64,000 nucleotides of DNA from an uncultured Algibacter sp. (lineage in GTDB: Bacteria; Bacteroidota; Bacteroidia; Flavobacteriales; Flavobacteriaceae). The stretch lies in contig NZ_CANMAU010000003.1 of assembly GCF_947495925.1 (NCBI RefSeq), positions 124,001-188,000 of the forward strand, written 5' to 3'. Shown here piece after piece: positions 44,264 through 53,120 of this stretch. Position numbers and translations under genes: made by a program. The notes below the pieces were generated by a model that worked only from the letters and a program-made list of their open reading frames with translations, ran no database searches and was not told the DNA's origin. Position 1 is the first letter of the stretch. Every line of letters begins with the position of its first letter.

Positions 44264-46915
44264 ATGATTGAAGAAGGTGACGATTTAATTAACGAACAAG
44301 ACGAACCTCAAGAAACGATTACCCGGGTAACTGGGATGTATAAAGATTGGTTTTTAGATTACGCCTCGTACGTTATTTTAGAACGTGCTGTTCCTGCTAT
44401 TGAAGACGGTTTTAAGCCTGTGCAACGCCGTATTATGCACTCCATGAAAGATTTGGATGATGGGAGGTATAATAAGGTAGCAAATATAGTTGGTCATACG
44501 ATGCAGTACCACCCGCATGGAGATGCTAGTATTGCCGATGCTATGGTACAAATTGGTCAGAAAGATTTGTTGATTGATACCCAAGGAAACTGGGGTAATA
44601 TTTTAACCGGTGACCGAGCAGCAGCATCTCGTTATATTGAAGCACGTATATCCAAGTTTGGATTAGACGTGGTGTTTAATCCTAAAATTACCGAGTGGCA
44701 AGCCAGTTATGATGGACGCAGAAAAGAGCCAATAAATTTACCGGTTATGTTTCCTCTTTTGCTCGCACAAGGAGGAGAGGGTATTGCGGTTGGGCTTTCA
44801 ACTAAAATTTTACCACATAATTTTATAGAACTTATAGATGCTTCTATAAAACACCTTCAAGGCAAAAGATTTACTATTTTACCGGATTTCCCTACTGCAG
44901 GGATTGCTGATTTTTCTAATTATAATGATGGTTTACGAGGTGGTAAAGTGCGCGTTCGAGCTAAAATTGCTCAACTAGATAAGAATACTTTAGTTATTAC
45001 TGAATTACCTTTTGGAACTACCACGTCATCTTTGATAGATTCTATTTTAAAAGCTAATGATAAAGGAAAAATAAAAGTAAAAAAAATAGAAGATAATACA
45101 GCTGCCGAGGTTGAAATTTTAGTGCATTTACCATCAGGTCTGTCGCCAGATAAAACTATTGATGCACTCTATGCATTTACAAGTTGTGAATCATCTATTT
45201 CTCCTTTAGGTTGCGTTATTGAGGATAATAAACCATTATTTATTGGAGTAACTGAAATGTTGAAACGTAGTACAGATAATACGGTTCAGCTATTAAAACA
45301 GGAACTTGAAATTAAACTGGGAGAGTTAGAGGAGCAATGGCATTTTGCCTCATTAGAACGTATTTTTATTGAGAATAGGATTTATCGAGATATTGAGGAA
45401 GAAGAAACTTGGGAAGGCGTTATTAATGCTATCGACAAAGGGCTTAAACCTCATATTAAACATTTAAAGCGTGCTATTACTACGGATGATATTACACGAT
45501 TAACAGAGATACGTATAAAACGTATTTCAAAATTTGATATTGATAAAGCACAGCAAAAAATAGATGCTTTAGAAGAACAAATAGCCGAAATGAAGCATCA
45601 TTTGGCAAACCTTATTGATTATTCGATAGCTTATTTTACAAGATTAAAAAAAGATTACGGAGATGGTCGAGAGCGTAAAACAGAAATTAGAACTTTTGAT
45701 GATGTTGACGCTACTAAGGTGGTAATAAGAAACACGAAACTTTATGTAAATAGAACTGAAGGTTTTATTGGAACATCACTACGAAGGGACGAATATGTTG
45801 GAGATTGTAGTGATATTGATGATATTATTGTGTTTACCAAATCGGGTAAGATGATGGTGACTCGAGTAGATTCGAAAACTTTTATTGGGAAAGATATTAT
45901 TCATGTTGCTGTTTTTAAGAAGAAAGATAAACGTACGATCTATAATATGATATATAGAGATGGTCGTAGTGGACCTTCCTACATCAAACGCTTTGCAGTA
46001 ACGAGTATAACAAGAGATAGAGAATACGATTTAACAAATGGAAATAAAGGTTCCGTTGGTTTATATTTTTCTGCAAATCCGAATGGAGAGGCAGAGGTTG
46101 TTACTGTAAATTTAAGACAGGCAGGTAGTATAAAGAAATTGAAATGGGATATTGATTTTGCCGACATTCTTATAAAGGGACGCGTTTCTAAGGGAAATCT
46201 AGTTACTAAGTACCCTGTAAAACGTGTTGAATTAAAGGAGAAAGGAGTATCTACACTAAAACCAAGAAAGATTTGGTTTGATGAAACTGTTCAGCGCATT
46301 AACGTTGATGGCAGGGGAGAGCTCATAGGTGAATTTAGAGGTGAAGATAAATTACTTATTATTAGTCAATCAGGTATTGTGAAAACGGTTACTCCTGAAG
46401 TTACGATGCATTTCGATAATGATATGGTTGTCTTGGAAAAATGGGTGCCTAAAAAACCCATTTCTGTCGTTTATTATAATGGAGAGAAATCGCTTTATTA
46501 TGTTAAAAGATTTATTATTGAACTTGAAGGGAAAGAAGAATCCTTTATTCCAGATCATCCAAACTCCCAATTAGAAGTTGTTTCTACAGATTGGAGGCCT
46601 ATGGCTGAAGTAGTTTTTGCAAAAGAACGCGGTAAGGATAGAAGGGATAGTTTAAAGGTGAATCTAGAGGAGTTTATTGCTTTAAAAGGGATTAGTGCTC
46701 TAGGAAATCAGTTAACAAAGGATAAAGTAAATCAGATTAATCTATTAGAACCTTTGCCATATGAAGCTCCTGAAGAAGTTCATGCTGATGATTTAGAGGT
46801 TGTTGATGAAACAGAAGTTTCTTCAAATGTTTCAGAAAACAATGCAGATATTACTAATGATCACCCCAGCGATGATTTAGATTTGGGTGATGAGGGGCAA
46901 ATAACACTTTTTTAA
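44264..46915 (+). CDS. parC: DNA topoisomerase IV subunit A
   Basis: The breakage-reunion subunit of topoisomerase IV; 883 residues. The catalytic Tyr lies in DRAAASRYIEARIS. The N-terminus has DYASYVILERAVPAIEDGFKPVQRRIMHSM and the QRR-type DNA-binding motif; HPHGDASIADAMV is the conserved segment near residue 85. A coiled coil (DKAQQKIDALEEQIAEMKHHLANL) precedes the beta-pinwheel C-terminal domain. The last 50 residues are acidic and low in complexity (NNADITNDHPSDDLDLGDEG). It starts 3 bases after the tiny ORF. Confidence 0.95.
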   Translation: MIEEGDDLINEQDEPQETITRVTGMYKDWFLDYASYVILERAVPAIEDGFKPVQRRIMHSMKDLDDGRYNKVANIVGHTMQYHPHGDASIADAMVQIGQKDLLIDTQGNWGNILTGDRAAASRYIEARISKFGLDVVFNPKITEWQASYDGRRKEPINLPVMFPLLLAQGGEGIAVGLSTKILPHNFIELIDASIKHLQGKRFTILPDFPTAGIADFSNYNDGLRGGKVRVRAKIAQLDKNTLVITELPFGTTTSSLIDSILKANDKGKIKVKKIEDNTAAEVEILVHLPSGLSPDKTIDALYAFTSCESSISPLGCVIEDNKPLFIGVTEMLKRSTDNTVQLLKQELEIKLGELEEQWHFASLERIFIENRIYRDIEEEETWEGVINAIDKGLKPHIKHLKRAITTDDITRLTEIRIKRISKFDIDKAQQKIDALEEQIAEMKHHLANLIDYSIAYFTRLKKDYGDGRERKTEIRTFDDVDATKVVIRNTKLYVNRTEGFIGTSLRRDEYVGDCSDIDDIIVFTKSGKMMVTRVDSKTFIGKDIIHVAVFKKKDKRTIYNMIYRDGRSGPSYIKRFAVTSITRDREYDLTNGNKGSVGLYFSANPNGEAEVVTVNLRQAGSIKKLKWDIDFADILIKGRVSKGNLVTKYPVKRVELKEKGVSTLKPRKIWFDETVQRINVDGRGELIGEFRGEDKLLIISQSGIVKTVTPEVTMHFDNDMVVLEKWVPKKPISVVYYNGEKSLYYVKRFIIELEGKEESFIPDHPNSQLEVVSTDWRPMAEVVFAKERGKDRRDSLKVNLEEFIALKGISALGNQLTKDKVNQINLLEPLPYEAPEEVHADDLEVVDETEVSSNVSENNADITNDHPSDDLDLGDEGQITLF

Positions 46916-46925
46916 AAACTGAGAA

Positions 46926-47153
46926 TTGTTAGGTTTAAAAAGCTTTAAGTTTTTTTTTGTTAAGGTTGATGTTGTTTTAGCTGTTATAGCTAATATGTTT
47001 TTAATATTTGGATGTATAATTGTTTTCTTCACCGATAACCTTTTATCATTTGGGTTTTCCCTTACATTGCCAATTCTTTTATTTTTGAATTTAGTCTTAG
47101 GCATTTATTGGCTAATTAAAAAAGATATTTTTTTTTTTAAGTTCCTTCTTTAG
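46926..47153 (+). pseudogene. N-terminal membrane part of an EEP-family protein, split by a frameshift
   Basis: The 75-residue fragment starts with TTG at 46926 and has two hydrophobic helices (VDVVLAVIANMFLIFGCIIVFF and LTLPILLFLNLVLGIYWLI). Flavobacterial endonuclease/exonuclease/phosphatase membrane proteins begin in just this way. The frame ends with a stop at 47151-47153. The missing third helix (LSSFFSIVVYFLCFDLF) and the catalytic domain are encoded in another frame that joins it at the T11 tract at 47128. With one T fewer the reading frame would be continuous for about 350 codons. Confidence 0.8.
47128..47138 (+). repeat. T11 homopolymer at the frameshift
   Basis: Eleven T residues in a row lie where the two parts of the EEP gene change frame. 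A T10 tract would restore the frame. A second run of nine T lies near the gene start, at 46950-46958. Confidence 0.8.
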
Positions 47154-47199
47154 CATAGTTGTTTATTTCCTCTGTTTTGATTTATTTGTACAGTTTAAC

Positions 47200-47979
47200 T
47201 TGCTTAAGTCATTAAACTTAAATGAAAGTTCATCACGTCTTACTACTCTATCTATATTGTCATACAATGCTCATGGATTTAAGGGAATTGAGGACGAAAT
47301 TAAAACAGGAGAAAGTGCGAAGATCGTAAATTTTATAGAGAATAAAGATACAGATGTTTTCTGCATTCAAGAGTTTTCTGCTATACAATATAAGTATTTT
47401 AGTGACTATCCCTATTTTTTTAAAACTAACATAATTGCTGGAAAGAAGAAATCAGTTATGGCAATATTTTCGAAATACCCTATTACTAATAAAGAATATA
47501 TAAGTTTTCCTAATTCTCGTAATGGAGCAATGTTTGTCGATTTAGTTTTGAATGAAGAAAAAGTACGAATTTATAATGTGCATTTAGAATCATATAAAGT
47601 TAGTGATATTTCTAATTTAAGTAACCCAAAAAGTGGTTATTCAGTTTTGATCGGCAAAATAGGTGTAGCTGAAAGAACTAGAAAGGAACAGGCGTTATTG
47701 TTAAAAAAACACATTAACGAATTTAAGGGAAGGGTAATTATATGTGGTGATTTCAATAGTACACAATTTTCGTCATCATACAGAATAATAAAAGGGTTAA
47801 AAAAAGACACTTTTATTGAAGCTGGAATTGGTTTAGGAAAAACATATGAGTTTTTTAAATATCCTTTTAGGTTGGATTATATTTTAGTGGATGACAGTTT
47901 TGAAGTTCTATCTCATGAAAGTTTTGATCTAAAATATTCAGATCATGAGCCCATACTTTCAAAATTAGTTCTAAACTAA
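47200..47979 (+). CDS. Endonuclease/exonuclease/phosphatase (EEP) domain, C-terminal part of the split gene
   Basis: The frame encodes about 259 residues from a TTG at 47200, but it is open further upstream and continues the third membrane helix of the preceding fragment. Catalytic landmarks of the EEP fold are SILSYNAHGF, DVFCIQEFS (metal Glu), VHLESYKVSD, ICGDFNSTQFSSSY (Asp, Asn) and SDHEPILSKL (Asp-His). The family includes nucleases and phosphodiesterases; the substrate of these membrane-anchored flavobacterial forms is unknown. Its stop lies 9 bases from the convergent glnK end. Confidence 0.85.
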   Translation: MLKSLNLNESSSRLTTLSILSYNAHGFKGIEDEIKTGESAKIVNFIENKDTDVFCIQEFSAIQYKYFSDYPYFFKTNIIAGKKKSVMAIFSKYPITNKEYISFPNSRNGAMFVDLVLNEEKVRIYNVHLESYKVSDISNLSNPKSGYSVLIGKIGVAERTRKEQALLLKKHINEFKGRVIICGDFNSTQFSSSYRIIKGLKKDTFIEAGIGLGKTYEFFKYPFRLDYILVDDSFEVLSHESFDLKYSDHEPILSKLVLN

Positions 47980-47988
47980 GGTTTAAAA

Positions 47989-48330
47989 CTATTTAATGGC
48001 TTCACCTCCTCTGGTTCTTGTTCTAATTCTTATAGCTTCTTCAACATTATATATAAATATTTTCCCATCACCTACCATATTTTCTGAAGAATTATCTAGA
48101 ATAATATCAATGCATTTTTCCAAATTATCATCACTAACTATGCACATAATCATGATACGAGTTTTTAATATCATGGACTGCTCTGTACCTCTATAGCGTT
48201 CAGAGTAACTGGTTTGTAAGCCTGTACCTTTAACAGGTACCACTGTTAAACATGGTATGTCTGCTTCCTTTAATCCACGTTGTACAGCTTTTAATTTTGA
48301 TGGTCTTATAATGGCTTCTACCTTTTTCAT
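47989..48330 (-). CDS. glnK: P-II family nitrogen regulatory protein
   Basis: The 113-residue trimeric signal protein senses 2-oxoglutarate and ATP/ADP and gates Amt. It starts MKKVEAIIRPSKLKAVQRGL and ends VYNVEEAIRIRTRTRGGEAIK, the normal plan. In the T-loop, YRGTEQSMILK, position 51 is Gln where uridylylated P-II proteins have Tyr (YRGAEY). Uridylylation at Tyr51 is therefore not possible. It lies 38 bases after amt in the same operon, as in most Amt-GlnK pairs. Naming it glnK rather than glnB rests on the amt linkage. Confidence 0.9.
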   Translation of the reverse strand: MKKVEAIIRPSKLKAVQRGLKEADIPCLTVVPVKGTGLQTSYSERYRGTEQSMILKTRIMIMCIVSDDNLEKCIDIILDNSSENMVGDGKIFIYNVEEAIRIRTRTRGGEAIK

Positions 48331-48368
48331 TTATATTAGTTTAAGTTTACACTACACTTTCAGAGGTA

Positions 48369-49622
48369 TTATTCGAACGTTGTATAGGCCTCTGCTCCAA
48401 ACGTCACAGCATCTAATCCAGCATTTTCTTCAGATCTATTAACACGAATACCGATGGTCTTTTTCATTATACTCATAATACCATAAGTCAATAAAAATGA
48501 AAATGATCCAATTACAAGGACACCAATAAGTTGCGTGATTAGAAGGCTCGAACCTCCTCCAAAGAAGAGCCCATCATCAATAGCAAATAATCCAACGGCA
48601 ATTGTTCCGAATAGCCCATTTACGCCATGTACAGCTATGGCTCCCACAGGGTCGTCAATTTTTATTTTATCAATGTATATTACTGCTATATCGACCAAAA
48701 TACCAGCTATCACTCCAATTATTATCGCAGAAGTTGGATTAAAAACATTACATCCAGCAGTAACTGCGACTAAACCTGCCAACACTCCATTAATGGTCAT
48801 AGTAATATCTATCTGTCCATATTTAAAGTAAGTATAAAACATAGTTGAAACACCTCCCGCTGCTGATGCTAGAAAAGTATTTGTAGCAATACTGCCAATT
48901 AACTCCCAATTACCTACAGCTCCTAATGTTGAACCTGGATTAAAACCAAACCACCCAAACCATAATATAAAGCCTCCAATAGCAGCTAATGGCAGGTTAT
49001 GACCTGGAATAGCAACTGGTTCTCCATTTTGATCATATTTTCCAATACGAGAACCTAGAACAATCGCCGCTGCTAGTGCAGCAAATCCTCCCATGGCGTG
49101 TACAGCTGCAGAACCAGCGAAATCATTAAAACCTCTCAAAGCAAGCCAGCCATTAGGGTTCCAGACCCAATTTGCGGCTAGAGGATACATTAATGCACAA
49201 AAAATAAACACGTAAATTGCGTAAGCCCAAACTTTCATTCTTTCAGCAACAGCGCCTGATACTATGGAAATAGCCGCAATCGCAAAGCCAAGTTGTATAA
49301 ACCAAAAAAGCTTATTCGATATGGTTAAACCTAAGCCTAAGTCTCCGTTTTCGATACCCAAATCAAATGCAAACCATCCATTAGATGCGCCATAGGCAAT
49401 TCCAAAGCCAACTGCGAAAAATGCAAGTCCGCCAAAAGTAATATCAATAATTACTTTTGCAATGATACTCATGGCGTTTTTTGAACGTACAAAGCCTGCT
49501 TCCAGAAGGGCGAAACCACCCTCCATTAAAAATATTATTGCGGCACAAATTGAAACCCAAACAGTATCAATTGCAGAAATAAGTTCTGCCTGCTCAGTAA
49601 CTACTATTGCTACTTCTTCCAT
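48369..49622 (-). CDS. amt: Ammonium transporter
   Basis: The 417-residue inner-membrane trimeric channel has about eleven helices. The twin-histidine pair is in AVHAMGGFAALAAAIVLGSRIGKYD and AIAVHGVNGLFGT, and FALLEAGFVRSKNAMSI lies at the start of the pore. The C-terminal cytoplasmic tail includes GLDAVTFGAEAY, the P-II docking region. The downstream glnK gene would control it in response to nitrogen status. The 168 bases upstream show no exact -7 box. Confidence 0.96.
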   Translation of the reverse strand: MEEVAIVVTEQAELISAIDTVWVSICAAIIFLMEGGFALLEAGFVRSKNAMSIIAKVIIDITFGGLAFFAVGFGIAYGASNGWFAFDLGIENGDLGLGLTISNKLFWFIQLGFAIAAISIVSGAVAERMKVWAYAIYVFIFCALMYPLAANWVWNPNGWLALRGFNDFAGSAAVHAMGGFAALAAAIVLGSRIGKYDQNGEPVAIPGHNLPLAAIGGFILWFGWFGFNPGSTLGAVGNWELIGSIATNTFLASAAGGVSTMFYTYFKYGQIDITMTINGVLAGLVAVTAGCNVFNPTSAIIIGVIAGILVDIAVIYIDKIKIDDPVGAIAVHGVNGLFGTIAVGLFAIDDGLFFGGGSSLLITQLIGVLVIGSFSFLLTYGIMSIMKKTIGIRVNRSEENAGLDAVTFGAEAYTTFE

Positions 49623-49790
49623 AAAATAAATTGCTTTAATGTTGGTTAGATTAGTTGTTGTTTTTCTAAAAAATGTGCAATATAAATAATTTGGACAGTG
49701 TTAAAATGCGAATATGTTAAAAATTGATATTAAATTTTGAATTATATGAATATTTTAAGAATTAGTTTATTTGGTTAAAAATTATTCAAT

Positions 49791-49830
49791 AAAAAACCAG
49801 AACAGCTTTAATAAGTTGTTCTGGTTTTTT
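49791..49830 (-). terminator. Intrinsic terminator
   Basis: AAAAAACCAGAACAGCTT pairs with AAGTTGTTCTGGTTTTTT around loop TAAT, with one wobble. It lies about 30 bases after the stop of the carboxypeptidase-like-domain gene, between it and amt. Confidence 0.88.
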
Positions 49831-49859
49831 AAGTTTATACGAAATTTTACCTTAAGAGA

Positions 49860-51128
49860 TTAAGTGCGCTTCAATTGTTTCTGAATCTTTTTAATAGCAG
49901 ATTCTATTGATTTTTCTGGCTCAATAATATTATAGGCACCCCAAAATCTAGGATCAGAAAATCCAGAAGCCTTTTCACTTAAAATCGTTGTAGGTCTAAT
50001 AAGTTGCGGGCTTCTTACTTTTGCTAATTTCTTATAATCTTGTACTTCCCAGTCTGTAATAGCCATCTCACTATTAAGTGTATAGGTGCTGTTAAAGAGT
50101 TTGCCTTTCCAATTAACTTTAAATGTAAGTCCTATATTGCTATAGGCATAGTGCCATTTCCCGTCTTTTGTTCTGTAATTAACTCTATAACTGGCTTCAG
50201 TAGGATATACATCAACTTTTCTTGGTTTTTTACGTACATACATTTGACTTGATAAGGCTTTGTTTGAAACGTCTAAGCTATAAACAGCGCTAGTTAATGC
50301 TTTTGTTTCCGCATCTATGTATAGTTTGCCATAGTATAAAGGAGTACCATAGTTTTGATTTTGTTTAAACGAAATAACATAAATAACTCTATCATTTATT
50401 CGAGTAGAACTATCAAAACTAAATTTATATTTTGGTAAATCATCTTCAGTAAAAATATATTCAGGGTACTTGATCATATCTGTATACAAGTTGCTGAACG
50501 GCCCTCCTTGCAATTTTAAGGCTACAGTATCAAGCTTTTTATAATCAGTATTTTTTCGGGCTTTTATAAGTTCAATATTATCATTTCTGTAGTTGTAGTA
50601 TGGCTGCTTGTGAATTTTCACTACAGCTTCTGAAAGAGAGGCGTTTTTTCTTTTCTTCTTTATGGTTTCTCGGTAAAAGGCAGTCATTAAGGTGCCTTTA
50701 TCTGTGTATATATCACTTTTCTTTGCTAAAGTTTCAAGCACTAATGCTTTTGCATCTATATTGTTTGAAGTAATACTTACTTCATCTAATTTAGTAATAG
50801 CAGATGACAGCGCTATTTTTTCATGATTCTTAAAGTTCGAGATTTTGATTTCTTTCTTCTCAAAACCCAAATGCGAAATGGTAATTGTTCCTTCTAAAAA
50901 AGTTTCTGGTATTTTTAAAATAAACTCACCTTCACTGTTTGTTACGGTACTTATATTTGAATCATTCACAGCAATATCAGCAAATATGAGCGGAGTCTTT
51001 GAGCTTACATCAATTATTTTACCTTGAATCTCTTTAAAAAGTTCATTTGATTGGGCATGGATAATGGTAGAACTTGATAATATGAGTGCGAACACACATA
51101 AAAAACTAAATAAGGTTTTTTTCTTCAT
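49860..51128 (-). CDS. Carboxypeptidase-regulatory-like domain protein (DUF5686-like region)
   Basis: The 422-residue exported protein has a signal peptide (FLCVFALILSSSTIIHAQ). Residues 30-120 form a carboxypeptidase-regulatory-like domain (IQGKIIDVSSKTPLIFADIAVN, NSEGEFILKIPE, ISHLGFEKKEI). The rest includes LMTAFYRETIKKKRK, a beta-rich region with YYGKLYIDAETKALTSAVYSLD and no barrel. This arrangement is common in Bacteroidota outer-membrane-associated proteins; function unknown. It is a single gene with its own terminator. Confidence 0.8.
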   Translation of the reverse strand: MKKKTLFSFLCVFALILSSSTIIHAQSNELFKEIQGKIIDVSSKTPLIFADIAVNDSNISTVTNSEGEFILKIPETFLEGTITISHLGFEKKEIKISNFKNHEKIALSSAITKLDEVSITSNNIDAKALVLETLAKKSDIYTDKGTLMTAFYRETIKKKRKNASLSEAVVKIHKQPYYNYRNDNIELIKARKNTDYKKLDTVALKLQGGPFSNLYTDMIKYPEYIFTEDDLPKYKFSFDSSTRINDRVIYVISFKQNQNYGTPLYYGKLYIDAETKALTSAVYSLDVSNKALSSQMYVRKKPRKVDVYPTEASYRVNYRTKDGKWHYAYSNIGLTFKVNWKGKLFNSTYTLNSEMAITDWEVQDYKKLAKVRSPQLIRPTTILSEKASGFSDPRFWGAYNIIEPEKSIESAIKKIQKQLKRT

Positions 51129-51215
51129 GACAAAAAAATTTAATAGGAATCTTGAAATTACAAAAAAAAGGATTAATAAACTAATTTTCAGGTAGTTTGA
51201 AAAGTTAAAAAAAAC

Positions 51216-53036
51216 TTAATATTTAGAATCTGTTAATGTTCTCATAAAAGCTATAATGGCATCGGTTTCTTTTTTTTCTAAGTTTAATGGATCTGATGGT
51301 AGAGTTTGATATGGGACATCAAGCCCCAAACCTTGACCTCCTCCTGAATTGTAAAATTCTAGTACTTCTTCTAAGGTTTCGAAGGCACCATTATGCATAT
51401 ACGGTGATGTTAATTCAATATTTCTAATTGTTGCGGTTTTAAAAAAATGGCGTCGTTCTTCTACCTCAAATGGATAATATAAGCCAGGGTCTTCGTCTAA
51501 AACTGGATAGTCAAAATCCACGGTTTTAGTAATGCCTATGTTTTCAAATTCGGTTTCGTCAAATTTTGGAGGAACGGTACCGTAAAAGGTTGGAGGGAAA
51601 TGGCAAGTTGCGCATGCGGCCTTTCCCATAAATAGATTAAACCCCAATATCTCTTGATTAGATAGGGTTTTCTCTAGGTTTTGCATATTTCGATCAAACT
51701 TAGAGTTAAATGGGGTTAAACTACGAATATAGGTGGCAATGGCGTTTCGAACATTTAAATTATTAACCTTTCCGCTGTATAAAGAATCAAATAGACCTTG
51801 GTATTTTGGATTTTCTTTAATCCTTTTTTCGATAGTATTTAAATCAATATGAAATTCATTTTCATTCTTAGCAACATTAACGATTTGATCCTCCAGTCCA
51901 CTTGCTCTACCATCGTAAAAAAAGGTTTTTTGATACATGGCATATGCTAGTGTTGGGGAATTACGTCGCAGCGGTGTTCCGTCTAATCCTATGGCTAACT
52001 TTTGGCCATCTGTAAAAGCTTTTTCCTTAATATGACAGGTTGCACAACTTATAGTTCCTGAAACTGATAAAGACTTATCGTTAAATAAAGTTTTGCCAAG
52101 ATTTATGCGTTCTTCAGTTATTTTTGGAGTATGAGGCATTGAAAACATTTTTTTATTAAAAAATGTTTCTGAAAAAATATTTGTGCTTGTTGGGTTTAGA
52201 GGTCTTGATTGACTTAATTGGATGTTCCAATCTGTGGCAGTGTTATTAATTAATTCAAGTTGCTTGTTTGTATGGTTTTTTATAAATGTATAACGATCAA
52301 ATTCATCAAAATCACTAGATTTTAGAACACTAATTGTATTGTTAATTTCTGATATCCAATGGGTAAATAGGCTATGGTTTTTAAAAGTGTTTTTGTAGAT
52401 GTATATGATTTTTTTGATGGTTTCATAATTGTACATAGCGTCAGTTAATGAGTTCGCAAGTATTGGAGAGTCAAAACCAGTTATGCCTTTCGTCGCAATA
52501 TTAACTATGCCATCTCTTATCATTTTTAAATGATGCCTATCTCGTTGTTTTATTATGATATGATTCTTGCGTACAAAAGGTATTCTAACCTGCAGATAAT
52601 AATAAACTCTATATAACTCCCTATTTGAAATTGTTCCATCTCCAAACAAATATTCTTCAAGGACTTGATAACTTTTAGGCTTTATTTTTTTTATTTCAGT
52701 TACGTCCTCCATTTCAACTTTTAAGAGGTTCGGTGCATTCATAGATAAATAATTCTCATAATCGTAGGCAATTAGGAGAGGTTCAGCATACTTATACCAT
52801 TTTCTGCTTTCTAAAAAGTTACTCCTATTTTCTTCAATAGATTTTAGGGTGTCTATTCTTTTCATGTAAAGGGCAGCACTATCCAAAGTTTGAAAATAGT
52901 ATTGCCTTATTTCATCATTAAACATAGAATCGTTATTTGCAGAAACGATTTTATTGGACTGTTTTATTTCTTTTTTACATGATGAAAAGAGTATTAAAAT
53001 AAAAGAAATTTTGAATAGAACTTTGATGATTTTCAT
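51216..53036 (-). CDS. MauG/cytochrome c peroxidase-family di-haem lipoprotein
   Basis: The 606-residue protein has a lipoprotein signal ending LFSSCKKE (Cys20). Two haem c motifs are CATCHIKEK near residue 335 and CATCHFPPT near residue 480. Peroxidase-family blocks include LGKTLFNDKSLS, RNSPTLAYAMYQKTFFYDGRA and PYMHNGAFETLEEVLEFYNSGG near the C-terminus. The first 300 residues are helical and not typical of short MauG. Maturation needs a system II protein such as ccsBA at 9991. It follows the PhoX-like gene by about 85 bases in the same direction, but a terminator separates them. Confidence 0.9.
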   Translation of the reverse strand: MKIIKVLFKISFILILFSSCKKEIKQSNKIVSANNDSMFNDEIRQYYFQTLDSAALYMKRIDTLKSIEENRSNFLESRKWYKYAEPLLIAYDYENYLSMNAPNLLKVEMEDVTEIKKIKPKSYQVLEEYLFGDGTISNRELYRVYYYLQVRIPFVRKNHIIIKQRDRHHLKMIRDGIVNIATKGITGFDSPILANSLTDAMYNYETIKKIIYIYKNTFKNHSLFTHWISEINNTISVLKSSDFDEFDRYTFIKNHTNKQLELINNTATDWNIQLSQSRPLNPTSTNIFSETFFNKKMFSMPHTPKITEERINLGKTLFNDKSLSVSGTISCATCHIKEKAFTDGQKLAIGLDGTPLRRNSPTLAYAMYQKTFFYDGRASGLEDQIVNVAKNENEFHIDLNTIEKRIKENPKYQGLFDSLYSGKVNNLNVRNAIATYIRSLTPFNSKFDRNMQNLEKTLSNQEILGFNLFMGKAACATCHFPPTFYGTVPPKFDETEFENIGITKTVDFDYPVLDEDPGLYYPFEVEERRHFFKTATIRNIELTSPYMHNGAFETLEEVLEFYNSGGGQGLGLDVPYQTLPSDPLNLEKKETDAIIAFMRTLTDSKY

Positions 53037-53074
53037 TTTCGTGGCAATATTTTAAAGAGTTGGTTTTTAGCAAA

Positions 53075-53101
53075 AAAAGTTCCCGAGGAACGGGAACTTT
53101 T
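53075..53101 (-). terminator. Intrinsic terminator after the PhoX-like gene
   Basis: AAAAGTTCCCG and CGGGAACTTTT form an 11-bp stem with loop AGGAA, flanked by A and T runs, between the PhoX-like gene and the peroxidase gene. Confidence 0.88.
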
Positions 53102-53120
53102 AATAATTGTAATTTGTTTT

